From assembly GCA_002478115.1 (NCBI GenBank), contig DLMH01000086.1, positions 1 to 56,353 of the forward strand: a stretch of 56,353 bases of DNA. The letters run 5' to 3'. This document shows, in pieces, positions 46,501-54,310 of the stretch. How positions within the stretch are numbered: the stretch's first letter is position 1; each line of letters opens with the position of its first letter. The DNA comes from Candidatus Acidiferrum typicum. GTDB lineage: Bacteria > Acidobacteriota > Terriglobia > Acidiferrales > UBA7541. Both the position numbers and the translations under genes were made by a program. A model generated the notes under the pieces. That model was not told the origin of the DNA and did no database searches. It saw only the letters and a program-made list of their open reading frames with translations.

Positions 46501-46834
46501 ACAACGTCTTAACCTCGTTCGATTCGAGTTGCACATCCGTCTGAGTCCAGGTCTTGAATCCGGCCGCTTTAATTTCGATCGTGTAGACTCCTCCCGGCAA
46601 AGATGGGATGCGGAAATTGCCGCTCTCTGTGGTGACAGAAAATTTACTGACGTGCGTGGCCTGGTTGGTGACAGTCACATTTGCATTTGGAACTGTCCCT
46701 CCGGATTGTTCCACAACCACGCCCGTGAATCCGCTGTTGAATTGGGCAAATGCACCAGGCACGGCTATAAGAAAAAATAGCATGCATAGAGCAAGTGAAA
46801 TTGCTGCTGATTTGAAACGAACTAAAAATGCCAT
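43502..46834 (-). CDS. Oar-like TonB-dependent outer-membrane receptor (copy 2)
   Basis: A 1,110-residue outer-membrane receptor of the same class as the one at 4806. Start 46834 has AAGGAGG 6 bases upstream and a Sec signal (SAAISLALCMLFFLIAVPG). The carboxypeptidase-regulatory domain follows (FTGVVVEQSGGTVPNANVTV, about residues 33-110), then the plug (PLLGRNIYTSMIELAPG) and a barrel ending in AQFGLHLSF with terminal Phe. It sits 25 bases downstream of an exported TPR gene, with which it forms an operon driven by the promoter at 48792-48821. Regulatory and neighbouring genes (LacI, ribokinase, sugar transporter) point to a carbohydrate substrate. No SusD-like partner is encoded here; the TPR protein may take that accessory place. 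Confidence 0.9.
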   Translation of the reverse strand: MAFLVRFKSAAISLALCMLFFLIAVPGAFAQFNSGFTGVVVEQSGGTVPNANVTVTNQATHVSKFSVTTESGNFRIPSLPGGVYTIEIKAAGFKTWTQTDVQLESNEVKTLYPSLLLPTQSSSIEVTATVAEVETDRSNTTRELSETTIGNAPLLGRNIYTSMIELAPGITGSGMPSGGALASGSANNDSFEQEPAYQINAVGQRQESNEYDVDGSGVNSASRDGVVNLTPESDFIEAVRVSGATFDASKGRYSGAYVQVFTKQGTNSFNGSLSEYFTNNTLTSRTIFQYCPPGEAGCRAMPVFRRNEFGGTFGGPILKNKLFFFIGAFGLLSSNATNQIVSVETPQLAQFVESNFPNSVASAFFKQAPPGVNPTSNILTVAQVEAANPGSYPNSAFPADLPAVGTANISESPTHNAYQYHARVDYNINDSNRLFFDLFRTYSNQEQTDPHPTLRIFEPNTGFYGKLDWTHTFSPTLLNEAGFTLVRAVGWVPNTQSDTFKDLPVAYIAGDSGYFNWGGDGWVHENFNWHDVLTWSHGKHTIYAGADFDRHHDDDNFENVDLRPTFNFSNIIDFAQDEPFSQTGPALTVANSGLATNLYNVLRWVYYGAFVQDDWKVTKRLTLNLGLRYDYFGHWGNNHSSTTPMPFFTPGAGSDFAEQVATGVMSVRGGNNAYVTDNTPMGFEPRIGFGWDVFGNGKMAVRGGYGLFYSNVADGSWSFPSRANPPTWVNPSFNVDSILHPFSYGFGSSAGTVWPVPNISFQTTPAGGIVGINALTSGVQPNVDQPRTHIWMLAIQKDLGHGLVAELDYNGTHSDHLYIQTDVNRFPDDLIINKGVQTRLNPNFGAIIYGRTIGIADGDYGTFMLTKRLSHSWQLRGIYTFGKSTDDMSSNDNGTANGEAVFNPLDIPAQHGLSDFDVSKRFTADSLWDLPSPFKEGVGKTLLGGWRMSNIVVLQSGLPFTVYTSAAFSPIFDASGNVIGLKPGSGDFNADGYDYDTPNRPAAGAVSTANRSDFIKGFASVSAFPIPSLGSEGNLGRNTYIGPGLANVNMQIAKVFTFERYSLQFRADIFNIFNRVNLTQPVSDMASAQFGQSTSQNLPRSAQFGLHLSF

Positions 46835-46859
46835 CGAACCTCCTTGAAAATGTGCAAAC

Positions 46860-48536
46860 TCACTTCTGAGCTGATTCAATACTTGGCCTTTGCTGCTCTT
46901 TCAATTTCTCGGACTGCTGCTGGCTTTCGAACCGGTCGATCAATGCCTGGCCCGCCGCTCGCCTTCCCGTGCGCAGATAGAGCCGCGCGAGTGTGTATTC
47001 CGCGTGCGCGTGGTTGGGATCCAATCGCAAGCACGTGACGAGATTTTGCTCCGCAAGTTTGGGAGACCCCTGCAAATACAGCTTGGAGAGTTGGTAGTAC
47101 GAGTCAGCATAGGAAGGGTTAAAACGAATGGCTTGCTGGAAAGCGTGCTTGGCTTTCGCCTCAAGCCCCGGATCGGCTGGATGGCCTTCCTGTTGCTGGA
47201 CTAGAATTTTGCCGAGGTAGTAGTGCATGTAATAGTTATCTGGGAAGTCGTGAGTAGCAGCCGTAAGCGTGGCCTCGGCCTCCTGCAACTGCCCCGCGTG
47301 TGCGTGAGCAATCGCCAGGCTAAGCAGAGCGACGCTGTTATCTTTTTGCAGCTGGCTGGCGTTGCGCAGACTTTCTTCCGCTTCCTCCAGGCGTCCCAGA
47401 TTTACGAGAACGACGCCCTTCTGCACCAATAAGCGGTAAGAATTGGGGATATGCTCCAGCCCAACGTTGGCAGCTTCCAATGCCATGGGATAATTGTCAT
47501 AGTCCACGCAGATTGTGCTGAAATCCAAATAATTATCTTCCCTTGCTGAATCCAGTTTCGCCGCCTGCCGCAGCGACTGCAGCGCCAGGCCAAGGTCACC
47601 ATTCTTCTGAGCGACATTGGCCAAAAGATTCAAGGAGTCGCTGTCCGGGTTTGTGGCCGCAAGATCTTTCAGGATTTCTAGAGCTTCCTGCGAACGATTC
47701 ATTTGGTCGAGCACGACCGCACGTTGGTAGGCGAGCCGCTCAAGTTGACTGTCCTTTGCACCAGCCTTATCCAATGCGGCCAAGGCCTGCGGGTTTTGCC
47801 CTAGTCGCGAATGCAACTCCGCCGCTTTCAAGTATTGGGAGGCTGAAATTCCGGGAATGCTGTCGAGACCGCTGAGCGCGGCTTTGGCCCTGTGCAACTG
47901 CTTGAGCTGGAATGCGGAATTCGCAAAGGATAGCAGGGCTTCCGGATAGCGGTATAGGAGGGGTCCAGACTGGTCTAGGAGCGACATTGCTTGCACGTAG
48001 TCGCCATTCTTCTCAGCGATCATTCCGAGAAAGAGATTGGCAACCGAACGTGACGCCACCGAAGCGTTCTTCAGTTTCTGAAATTCTGTCGCAGCCAGAT
48101 CGTATCGGCCCACGTTGAAATAGATGACGGCGAGATTCTTACGAGCGGGAACGAACCCCGGATCAAATTGCAGGCTTTCCAGAAAATATTGCTTGGCCTG
48201 CTCGAAATCACCTTTCAGGCTATAGGTTGCCCCGGTAGCATTCAGTAGAAACGGATTTTGATAGTCGATCCCAAGGGCCATCTTAAATGTGGTAATTGCC
48301 TCATCCAGGTTCCCCTGTTTGGCAAGGGCGGCACCCGTGCGAAACAGTTTGTTTGCTTCCACGGAACGGGTCGCCAATATGTTTGAAGGGGTTTGGGACC
48401 TTAGACTGACGGGCCAAATCGCGGCGAGAAACAAACAAGTAATCCACACGCAGTCGCGGCGCAAACTGGAGCGGATACATCTAACATTGGGGGCCGAGAT
48501 ATATTCCGAGCGACCGACTGCGAACATTATCAGCAC
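46860..48536 (-). CDS. Exported tetratricopeptide-repeat protein, upstream partner of the TonB receptor
   Basis: A 558-residue protein with an N-terminal hydrophobic segment (WITCLFLAAIWPVSLRSQ, about residues 31-48) acting as signal or anchor, then a TPR solenoid of about 13 units to residue 520. The units are more regular at both ends (for example AITTFKMALGIDYQNPFLLN and HAFQQAIRFNPSYADSYYQ). The C-terminal tail is charged (ESQQQSEKLKEQQRP). The first ATG may be too early; one before RRDCVW-type residues cannot be excluded as true start. It is transcribed first in a two-gene operon with the receptor, from a LacI-operator promoter about 255 bases upstream. A parallel arrangement exists at 3.4-8.3 kb. 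Confidence 0.83.
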   Translation of the reverse strand: MLIMFAVGRSEYISAPNVRCIRSSLRRDCVWITCLFLAAIWPVSLRSQTPSNILATRSVEANKLFRTGAALAKQGNLDEAITTFKMALGIDYQNPFLLNATGATYSLKGDFEQAKQYFLESLQFDPGFVPARKNLAVIYFNVGRYDLAATEFQKLKNASVASRSVANLFLGMIAEKNGDYVQAMSLLDQSGPLLYRYPEALLSFANSAFQLKQLHRAKAALSGLDSIPGISASQYLKAAELHSRLGQNPQALAALDKAGAKDSQLERLAYQRAVVLDQMNRSQEALEILKDLAATNPDSDSLNLLANVAQKNGDLGLALQSLRQAAKLDSAREDNYLDFSTICVDYDNYPMALEAANVGLEHIPNSYRLLVQKGVVLVNLGRLEEAEESLRNASQLQKDNSVALLSLAIAHAHAGQLQEAEATLTAATHDFPDNYYMHYYLGKILVQQQEGHPADPGLEAKAKHAFQQAIRFNPSYADSYYQLSKLYLQGSPKLAEQNLVTCLRLDPNHAHAEYTLARLYLRTGRRAAGQALIDRFESQQQSEKLKEQQRPSIESAQK

Positions 48537-49055
48537 CTCCCACCCTAGCTCGCTAAATCAGTACCTGACAGGCCGCGCCTCGACTCGCGGTCAGGAGACG
48601 TCAAATAAAAACCAAATACACGAAGACCCTTGTTCACCTTTGACGTTTGTACGGTCCCCATTTTGGATCCTTGAGCAGTAGCCTAATTTAGCGTTAATTG
48701 AAACCTTCCAAGTAATTTTGCACCCCAAAGGACTTGAACGAATTAATAAGCTATAAATGCTGGCTGTTTTCATCCAAGTAAGCTGTCACAGAAAATAAAA
48801 CGTTTCAATAACTCTTGTCAAGCATTATTTTTTGGGGCATCATAGTGCTGCTTTTGGTTTGTGAGTGGGACACGGCCCGATTCCCGGTTCTGGGAAGTCC
48901 TGATTTTTGGGATTGCCGAAATCTGAGTTAATCAAGATTCCATGGAAACGGCTTGTTGCATGTGCATCCGGCAAGAAGAAACAATGCCGGGAACTGATCG
49001 AGGAAATTACGGATAGAGTGGCGGCAACTCGACAGCCAGAGAAAGCGGGACTTTC
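48537..49055. other. Divergent control region between TPR-TonB operon and sugar transporter
   Basis: About 520 bp, AT-rich in the centre, holding the leftward promoter/operator at 48792-48821. Toward the transporter, a plus-strand frame (48907-49098) contains ELIEEITDRVAATRQPEKAG, which looks protein-like; it may be a remnant or a small leader peptide, but has no family I recognise. The long leader before 48536 (about 250 bases) is unexplained. Confidence 0.5.
48792..48821 (-). promoter_or_regulatory. Sigma-70-like promoter with LacI-type operator, TPR-TonB operon
   Basis: On the minus strand: TTGACA (48821-48816), 18-base spacer, TATTTT (48797-48792). TGAAACGTTTTA (48807-48796) begins 8 bases after the -35 box and overlaps the -10 box. 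Operator sequence and placement are identical to the one before the SUMF gene at 39595, over more than 9 kb distance. Confidence 0.65.
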
Positions 49056-50051
49056 ATGTATCAACCGGAAGCTTACGCTATTGCACTGCTCTTCATGATC
49101 GGAAGCATGCTTTGCTGGGGCTCATGGGCCAACACGATGAAGCTGACTCCCGGTTGGCCTTTCCAACTATTTTATTGGGATTACGTGGTCGGAATTGTAA
49201 TCGCGAGTTTACTGTGGGGCATGACTCTCGGCAGTCTGGGCGGGGGGCGACTGTCTTTTCTGAATAACATTAGCAGCGCCGATAGAGCCCATATTCTGTT
49301 TGCTCTCCTCGGGGGAGCTGTTTTCAATGTTGCGAACCTTTTGCTAGTTGCTGCGATCGAAATTGCGGGACTGGCCGTTGCATTTCCGATCGGCATCGGG
49401 CTGGCTCTTGTGGTGGGGGTGCTCCTAAACTACATCATTTCCCCCCAGGGCAATCCTTTTTTGCTCTTCGGAGGTGTCGTGCTGGTCGCACTTGCAATTG
49501 TTGTGGATGCCCTTGCCTACCGCAGACGGGAGATAACCAGTAAAGCTCTGGGTGCTCGTGGAATTCAGATCAGCCTGGCCTGCGGCATCCTTATGGGCAG
49601 CTTTTATCCGCTCGTCACGAAAGCAATCACAGGACAGAACGCCCTTGGCCCATATGCGGTGGCTTTTTTCTTCGCTCTCGGAGTCGCTATCTGCGCCGTA
49701 CCTGCAAATTACCTTTTAATGCGCAAGCCTCTGACAGGAAGAGCTTCGGTCAGCATGAGCGAGTACGCGAAGAGCCCTGGAATTTGGCATTTCTGGGGAA
49801 TTCTGGGTGGTGCCATTTGGTGCACGGGAGCTGTCCTGAACTTTGTTGCTTCTCACGCCCAAATCATCGGCCCCGCTATTTCATATGCGATTGGACAAGG
49901 GGCAACAATGGTTTCAGCCATCTGGGGAGTGTTCGTTTGGAAGGAATTTGCGAGCGCGCCAGCCAGCGCCCGAAAACTCATTCCTCTCATGTTTGGCTTT
50001 TTCCTGGTTGGCTTGGCTGCTGTTGCCCTTGCCCCCGTAATTTTTAAATGA
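49056..50051 (+). CDS. GRP/RhaT-like drug/metabolite-superfamily sugar transporter
   Basis: A 331-residue inner-membrane protein with ten hydrophobic helices and the DMT-type internal duplication. The first helix (SMLCWGSWANTMKL) with its WG(S/T)W motif and GGAVFNVANLLLVAAI are typical of the glucose/ribose porter (GRP) group, which also includes plant ureide permease relatives. It sits 67 bases before a ribokinase and near a RbsD/FucU-like gene, supporting uptake of ribose or a similar free sugar by proton symport. It replaces the ABC transporter whose binding-protein remnant is at 31 kb. No start ambiguity: GAAAGCGGGA precedes the ATG at a normal distance. Confidence 0.85.
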   Translation: MYQPEAYAIALLFMIGSMLCWGSWANTMKLTPGWPFQLFYWDYVVGIVIASLLWGMTLGSLGGGRLSFLNNISSADRAHILFALLGGAVFNVANLLLVAAIEIAGLAVAFPIGIGLALVVGVLLNYIISPQGNPFLLFGGVVLVALAIVVDALAYRRREITSKALGARGIQISLACGILMGSFYPLVTKAITGQNALGPYAVAFFFALGVAICAVPANYLLMRKPLTGRASVSMSEYAKSPGIWHFWGILGGAIWCTGAVLNFVASHAQIIGPAISYAIGQGATMVSAIWGVFVWKEFASAPASARKLIPLMFGFFLVGLAAVALAPVIFK

Positions 50052-50118
50052 GGGACGAGGGAGAATTTCGGAATAAGGCCCTGGCCTGACAGACTCATAT
50101 GACTGGAATAGGAGTGAC

Positions 50119-51066
50119 ATGACAAAACGCCTTCTCGTTGTTGGAAGCATCAATCTTGATCTTGTTTCCGTGGCACCGAGGATTCCTGTTACGGGAGAAA
50201 CCCTATTTGCAACCAGCTTTGCTACATACCCGGGAGGAAAAGGGGCCAACCAGGCATTCGCGGCCGCACGGCTTGGAACTACAGTGAGCATGATTGGAAA
50301 AGTCGGAAACGACGCTTTTGGCGCCGAACTGTGGGCCAACCTGCAATCCGAAGGCGTAGATACTACGGCCGTCGAAGTTGCTGCCACCTCTTCGGGAATT
50401 GCGCAGATTATTACCACGGATAATGGAGAGAATGTCATAGTTGTATCGTCGGGCGCCAATGCCCACGTCTCTCCTCGCGACCTCGAAAAACACTTAGACC
50501 TCATTCGTAGCTCAAGCATGATTTTGGCGCAATTGGAAATCCCGCTTGAAACGGTGGAGTGCCTTGGGGCCCTCGCCCACAAAGAGGGCATTCCTCTTAT
50601 TCTCGACCCTGCGCCTGCTCGCCAGTTGCCCTCGTCTCTGCTCAAATGTGTAGAATGGCTTACGCCTAATGAATCGGAGACATGCTCCCTCTTGGGTCTC
50701 AAAGCACAGGGAGTTTCTCCCTATTCAATGGAAGAGGTTGCCGGCATGCTCTTAGAGGGCGGCAGCCGCAATGCTCTGCTCAAACTTGGTAAGCGCGGGT
50801 GTTATGTTGCATCCGCAGGTGGCAGACGGATATTTCTGCCCGCGTACGCGGTCGACGCAATCGACACGACGGCAGCCGGAGATGCTTTCAACGCAGCGTT
50901 TGCGTCCGCATTGCTCGAAGGTCATGATCCGGTTCGCAGCGCTTCATGGGCTTCCGCCGTTGCCGCTATTTCAGTGACTCGGCGAGGGGCGCAGCCATCA
51001 ATGCCGACGCGGCCAGAAGTCCAAGTTTTCCTGAAAGAACGAGAAGGAGCTAGACAGCGAGTTTAG
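50119..51066 (+). CDS. rbsK: Ribokinase (PfkB family)
   Basis: A 315-residue cytoplasmic kinase of the PfkB family that phosphorylates D-ribose at O5 using ATP. The first signature YPGGKGANQAFAAARLG (about residues 37-54) and the second DTTAAGDAFNAAFASALL (about 252-269) with the catalytic Asp in AAGD are complete, as is the N-terminal GSINLDLVSVAPRIP. The ATG has GGAG 5-7 bases upstream. It forms an operon with the GRP transporter and perhaps the RbsD-like gene 570 bases further on. Related PfkB kinases for other furanoses look alike, so ribose is the likely but not certain substrate. Confidence 0.9.
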   Translation: MTKRLLVVGSINLDLVSVAPRIPVTGETLFATSFATYPGGKGANQAFAAARLGTTVSMIGKVGNDAFGAELWANLQSEGVDTTAVEVAATSSGIAQIITTDNGENVIVVSSGANAHVSPRDLEKHLDLIRSSSMILAQLEIPLETVECLGALAHKEGIPLILDPAPARQLPSSLLKCVEWLTPNESETCSLLGLKAQGVSPYSMEEVAGMLLEGGSRNALLKLGKRGCYVASAGGRRIFLPAYAVDAIDTTAAGDAFNAAFASALLEGHDPVRSASWASAVAAISVTRRGAQPSMPTRPEVQVFLKEREGARQRV

Positions 51067-51633
51067 CCACAGAGCCAGACACTGATCGAAATTCCAAGCT
51101 TTTCCGCATACGTAAATATCCATATATCTTTGCATGTCTTTCGATCGAGGAGAAATCACACGCTCGCTAAACCAATTATTCCCCCTCGATTTTCGTGCTG
51201 GGGGTTTTCTGCAGCGCCTTTGGATTGACACAGTTCACTTCTTACGCGTCCGGCCCGCAAGGCTCGCCAGCCTTTTCTTCGAACTCTCCAGATGCAGAAA
51301 GTACTGGTTTCGCGGGATGAAATGTGGATAGGAAGACTCGCCAAAGAGCTTGCTAAACATATTCAAATGGCTTGCGAGCCGCCACACTACAATATACGGA
51401 ACGGTGAACATGATAGTCTTCTGTGCGACTTCCCTCGAAGCGCGCCGCAGGAACGCGAGCGCTTCCTCAAACTCACGGAGAGACTTGACAGATGAAGTGA
51501 GAAGCGCGGGCATAACGTGCAGGGGTTTTCGTTTTTGAAACCTTTCATTCAGCAACTCTCGGAGTTTTCGTGTGCGCGTGAAAAGAGCAGTAGGACCACA
51601 TCCATTTCAACTCCGCTGAAGGGAAAGAGGGAT
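51067..51633. other. Gap between ribokinase and RbsD-like gene
   Basis: About 570 bp without a recognisable gene. A minus-strand frame at 51235-51555 (about 106 codons) has no motif or ribosome site. No terminator hairpin was found directly after the ribokinase gene, so read-through into the RbsD-like gene is possible. Confidence 0.4.
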
Positions 51634-52246
51634 ATGAACGCACTCAAACTGTTGCTAGTGTGCACCTCCTTGGCTCTTCTGTTCATCGTCGGCCCTTCGC
51701 TTGCGCCGACTGCTTCCTGCCCGGCCACCGCTGACTGGCAGACAACGCTGCAGCAGCGCCTGCCAGTCTACGGACACCGGAATTGGATCATCGTTAGTGA
51801 CCCGGCTTTCCCGGCTTACTCGCAAAACGGCATTGAGATGATCGTTGCGAACCAGGATCTGGCCTCAGCCTTGAACTACGTGGCCCAGGCCATCTCCTCG
51901 TCTAAGCATGTGCGAGCCACCGCCTTCTTGGACCAGGAACTTCAATTTGTTCAGGAAAAAGGACTACCTGGGAGTCACGCATTTGCGGCAGGAAATCTCC
52001 ACTGCATTTGTCAAGAACAACTTGTCGAGTATCCCTCACTCCGAAGTTTTATCCAAAATTGACGATGCAGGGAAAGCCTTTCGCGTCCTGTTCACCAAGA
52101 CAAACACGACGATCCCTTACACCTCTGTCTACATGGGCCTGGATTGCGGTTACATGACCGATGAAGTCGAAAACAAGATCAGAAAGGCAGTTGCATCCGC
52201 AAACAAGCAAGTGAGTCCATGCACTAACGTCCAGGATGTTTGTTGA
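51634..52246 (+). pseudogene. RbsD/FucU-type sugar mutarotase with signal peptide, one-base frameshift
   Basis: Starting at ATG 51634 the first frame gives a signal-like segment (KLLLVCTSLALLFIVGPSLA, with a possible lipobox Cys in TASC) and then LPVYGHRNWIIVSDPAFPAY, NGIEMIVANQDL and SSKHVRATAFLDQELQFV. A run of five A at 51956-51960 breaks the frame; with one A fewer it continues DYLGVTHLRQEI, VLFTKTNTTIPYTSVYMGLDCGYM and ends at 52246. The joined protein is an RbsD/FucU-type pyranase, which interconverts sugar anomers. Export is unusual, as characterised members are cytoplasmic. Location near ribokinase fits ribose use. The frame break may be a homopolymer error. Confidence 0.75.
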
Positions 52247-52372
52247 TCGCGCAATATCGCGATGAACTTGGACTGATTCGCGCCTAAATAATTAGAAACC
52301 ATCACTTACGAGCCGAATCTTTCCGACAGAGTTGCACTGGGAGTTTGAAGGATCCCTGGAGCGGAGAGCGAA

Positions 52373-53461
52373 TTACCTTGCCGCCGCAACTTTTCTAGGA
52401 CTCTTTCTTGCCGTGCGGGGCATTCTCGATACACTCCAAGACGAATGCTCCAGCGGGAGGACGGAGTTACGGAGCTTGAGTTCTGTGTCCAACACCAGGC
52501 GCTTCGGGCTGCCTTTGCGGCCTTTAATGCGCTCCAGGAGCAGATTCGCGGCGGTGGCGCCGAGCTGGTAGCTGGGCTGATAGACCGAAGTGAGCGCTGG
52601 GCTCGTATACTCGCAGAATTCCAAGTCATCGAACCCGACTAACGAGATCTCTTCCGGGCAACGAAGGTCAAGCTCATGAATGGCGTGAAGGACGCCCAAC
52701 GCCATCAGGTCGTTGCAGGCAAAAATAGCAGTCGGACGGGGCAACATGCGCAGAAGACGTCTCGCGGCCTGAAATCCGCTGCGTGTATCGAACACCGCTT
52801 CTTGCACGAATTCCGCAGGAAGTGGCAGATTCGCTTCTTTGAGTGCTTTCCTGAAACCTTTTAAGCGTTCGACGGAGTTGGCAAGAAGAGAAGGTCCGGT
52901 GATGACCGCTATGTGACGATGGCCCGACTGAATCAGGTGCTGGGTCGCGCGATATGCGCCCAGTTCATTCGCCACGACGACCGAGTCGCCCGTCCAGCCG
53001 TCGGGACGGCGGTCGATGCAAACAACCGGCGGGATGCCAGCTGTGCCGGGCTTGAGACTGGAAGCAATGTCACTGCCGGCTGCCGGAATAATCAGAAGGC
53101 CCGCGGCCCGATAGGAACGAAGTTCATTGAAATAGAGGGATTCCTTGGCGGGATCGTTATCGGTATTACAGAGGATCACCCGGTAGGAATGCTTGAACGC
53201 AACGTCTTCGGCGCCGCGCACGAGGCCTGGAAAGAAGGGATTGGTAATGTCCGGGATGATCATGCCGATCATCCGCGTGCGATTCGTACGTAACCCTTGA
53301 GCAAGTGCGCTCGGCTGAAAGCCCAGGTTGCGAATCACTTCGAGCACACGTTCACGGAGTTTTGGTCGCACAGGCGCGGTGCCATTGACCACGTGCGAAA
53401 CCGTGCCTATGGAAACGCTAGCGCGTTCGGCGATCTGCCGCATTGTTACAGGAGCTGTCAT
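52373..53461 (-). CDS. LacI-family transcriptional repressor
   Basis: A 362-residue repressor. The helix-turn-helix is at the N terminus (TMRQIAERASVSIGTVSHVVNG), followed by the hinge (PSALAQGLRTNRTRMIG) and a periplasmic-binding-protein-like sensor (MIIPDITNPFF, DRRPDGWTGDSVV, AIFACNDLMALGV, ISLVGFDDLEFCEY). The C-terminal 25 residues are basic and beyond the normal end. It lies downstream of and convergent with the RbsD-like gene, and is the only LacI-type regulator in the window. It is therefore the best candidate to bind the TGAAAC-type operators at 39595, 48796 and 54286. A ribose- or oligosaccharide-type inducer is likely. Confidence 0.92.
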   Translation of the reverse strand: MTAPVTMRQIAERASVSIGTVSHVVNGTAPVRPKLRERVLEVIRNLGFQPSALAQGLRTNRTRMIGMIIPDITNPFFPGLVRGAEDVAFKHSYRVILCNTDNDPAKESLYFNELRSYRAAGLLIIPAAGSDIASSLKPGTAGIPPVVCIDRRPDGWTGDSVVVANELGAYRATQHLIQSGHRHIAVITGPSLLANSVERLKGFRKALKEANLPLPAEFVQEAVFDTRSGFQAARRLLRMLPRPTAIFACNDLMALGVLHAIHELDLRCPEEISLVGFDDLEFCEYTSPALTSVYQPSYQLGATAANLLLERIKGRKGSPKRLVLDTELKLRNSVLPLEHSSWSVSRMPRTARKSPRKVAAAR

Positions 53462-53532
53462 ATTCTAGAACTTCTCATTATATGTCAGTCGCGGCGATAT
53501 GCAACGCAGTGCGACCGCTTCCGTAAAACGGT

Positions 53533-54190
53533 TCAACGTGCGTCCTGTACGAGGCGGAAACCCAGCGCGCCGGAACGATCCATGCTTCCCGCCATCAACA
53601 AGAGTTTGCTATGTTCCGTCAATTTATATGGCTGGGAGAAATACCAGATCGATCCCTGCGGCTTGTAATAGCTTCCGCCTCGCAGAATGCCGGCTCGTGT
53701 ATGCTCGTCAAGAAATTCATCCGTCCATTGCCAGACGTTGCCGACAAGATCCATCACTCCAAACGGGCTGGCGCCTTTGGGATGCGCATCGACCGGATCG
53801 GGACCGCGCATCGTGCGGCTCTTATCCGGCTCGGGAACGGCGGTTGCGTCCCACTGGTTGCCCCAAGGATAGAGGCAGCCATCCGTGCGTTGCGTCGCAT
53901 AATGCCATTCCCATTCGTGCGGCAGGCGCTTCGTCGAGATAACGGTCGACGATGTACTTGCCAGCAACAGAATCATATAAGAAGCGGTCCTGCACCATCA
54001 TCTTCGGCTGCATGAAACTGGACTGCGTCCAGAGCAGTTCCGGGATTTCGTAGTGCGCGCCATAGTAGCCAATTCGGATGCGGCGCTCGTTACGCCAGTG
54101 CATAATGTCCTTCAACCAGATTTGGTGGTCTTCAGGAGTGCAAGGCTTGTAGCTGCCTTCCCAGAGACCCTTCATGTTCAAGCAATCATG
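53533..54190 (-). pseudogene. Second copy of the SUMF-domain gene with large internal deletion
   Basis: The 5' part (from about 54190) reads CLNMKGLWEGSYKPCTPEDH and SFMQPKMMVQDRFLYDSVAG, matching residues 46-125 of the protein at 39654. After VDRYLDE the sequence jumps, in another frame, to KRLPHEWEWHYATQRTDG and continues to GILRGGSYYKPQGSIWYF and the end LGFRLVQDAR. About 450-470 codons between the two are missing, including the glycosidase-like core. The signal peptide region is also degraded. The promoter upstream is still recognisable. It is a dead paralogue, not a small gene. Confidence 0.85.
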
Positions 54191-54281
54191 GCTTTTAGAG
54201 GACAAAACATCAGAGAAAGAAGAAGCCGGGTTTTCACATGCGCTCCATGACCTAGTGCGTGGAGTGCGCCAAACCGGCGCG

Positions 54282-54310
54282 ATTACAAACCGTTTCAAAA
54301 TAGTTGTCTA
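54282..54310 (-). promoter_or_regulatory. Relic promoter/operator of the deleted SUMF copy
   Basis: On the minus strand: TAGACA (54310-54305), 17-base spacer, TGTAAT (54287-54282), with TGAAACGGTTTG (54297-54286) starting 7 bases after the -35 box. It is a diverged form of the promoter/operator at 39581-39610. A perfect palindrome AGTCCATGGACT (54310-54321) overlaps its -35 box and could be a second protein site. Confidence 0.45.

Noticed and set aside
51235..51555. A 106-codon minus-strand frame after the ribokinase gene
   Set aside because: No ribosome site, start context or family resemblance; composition looks non-coding.
53524..53535. TAAAACGGTTCA, one mismatch from the operator, upstream of the LacI gene
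   Set aside because: It overlaps the end of the deleted SUMF copy and has no -35/-10 boxes at the spacing seen in the other sites, so autoregulation is not claimed.
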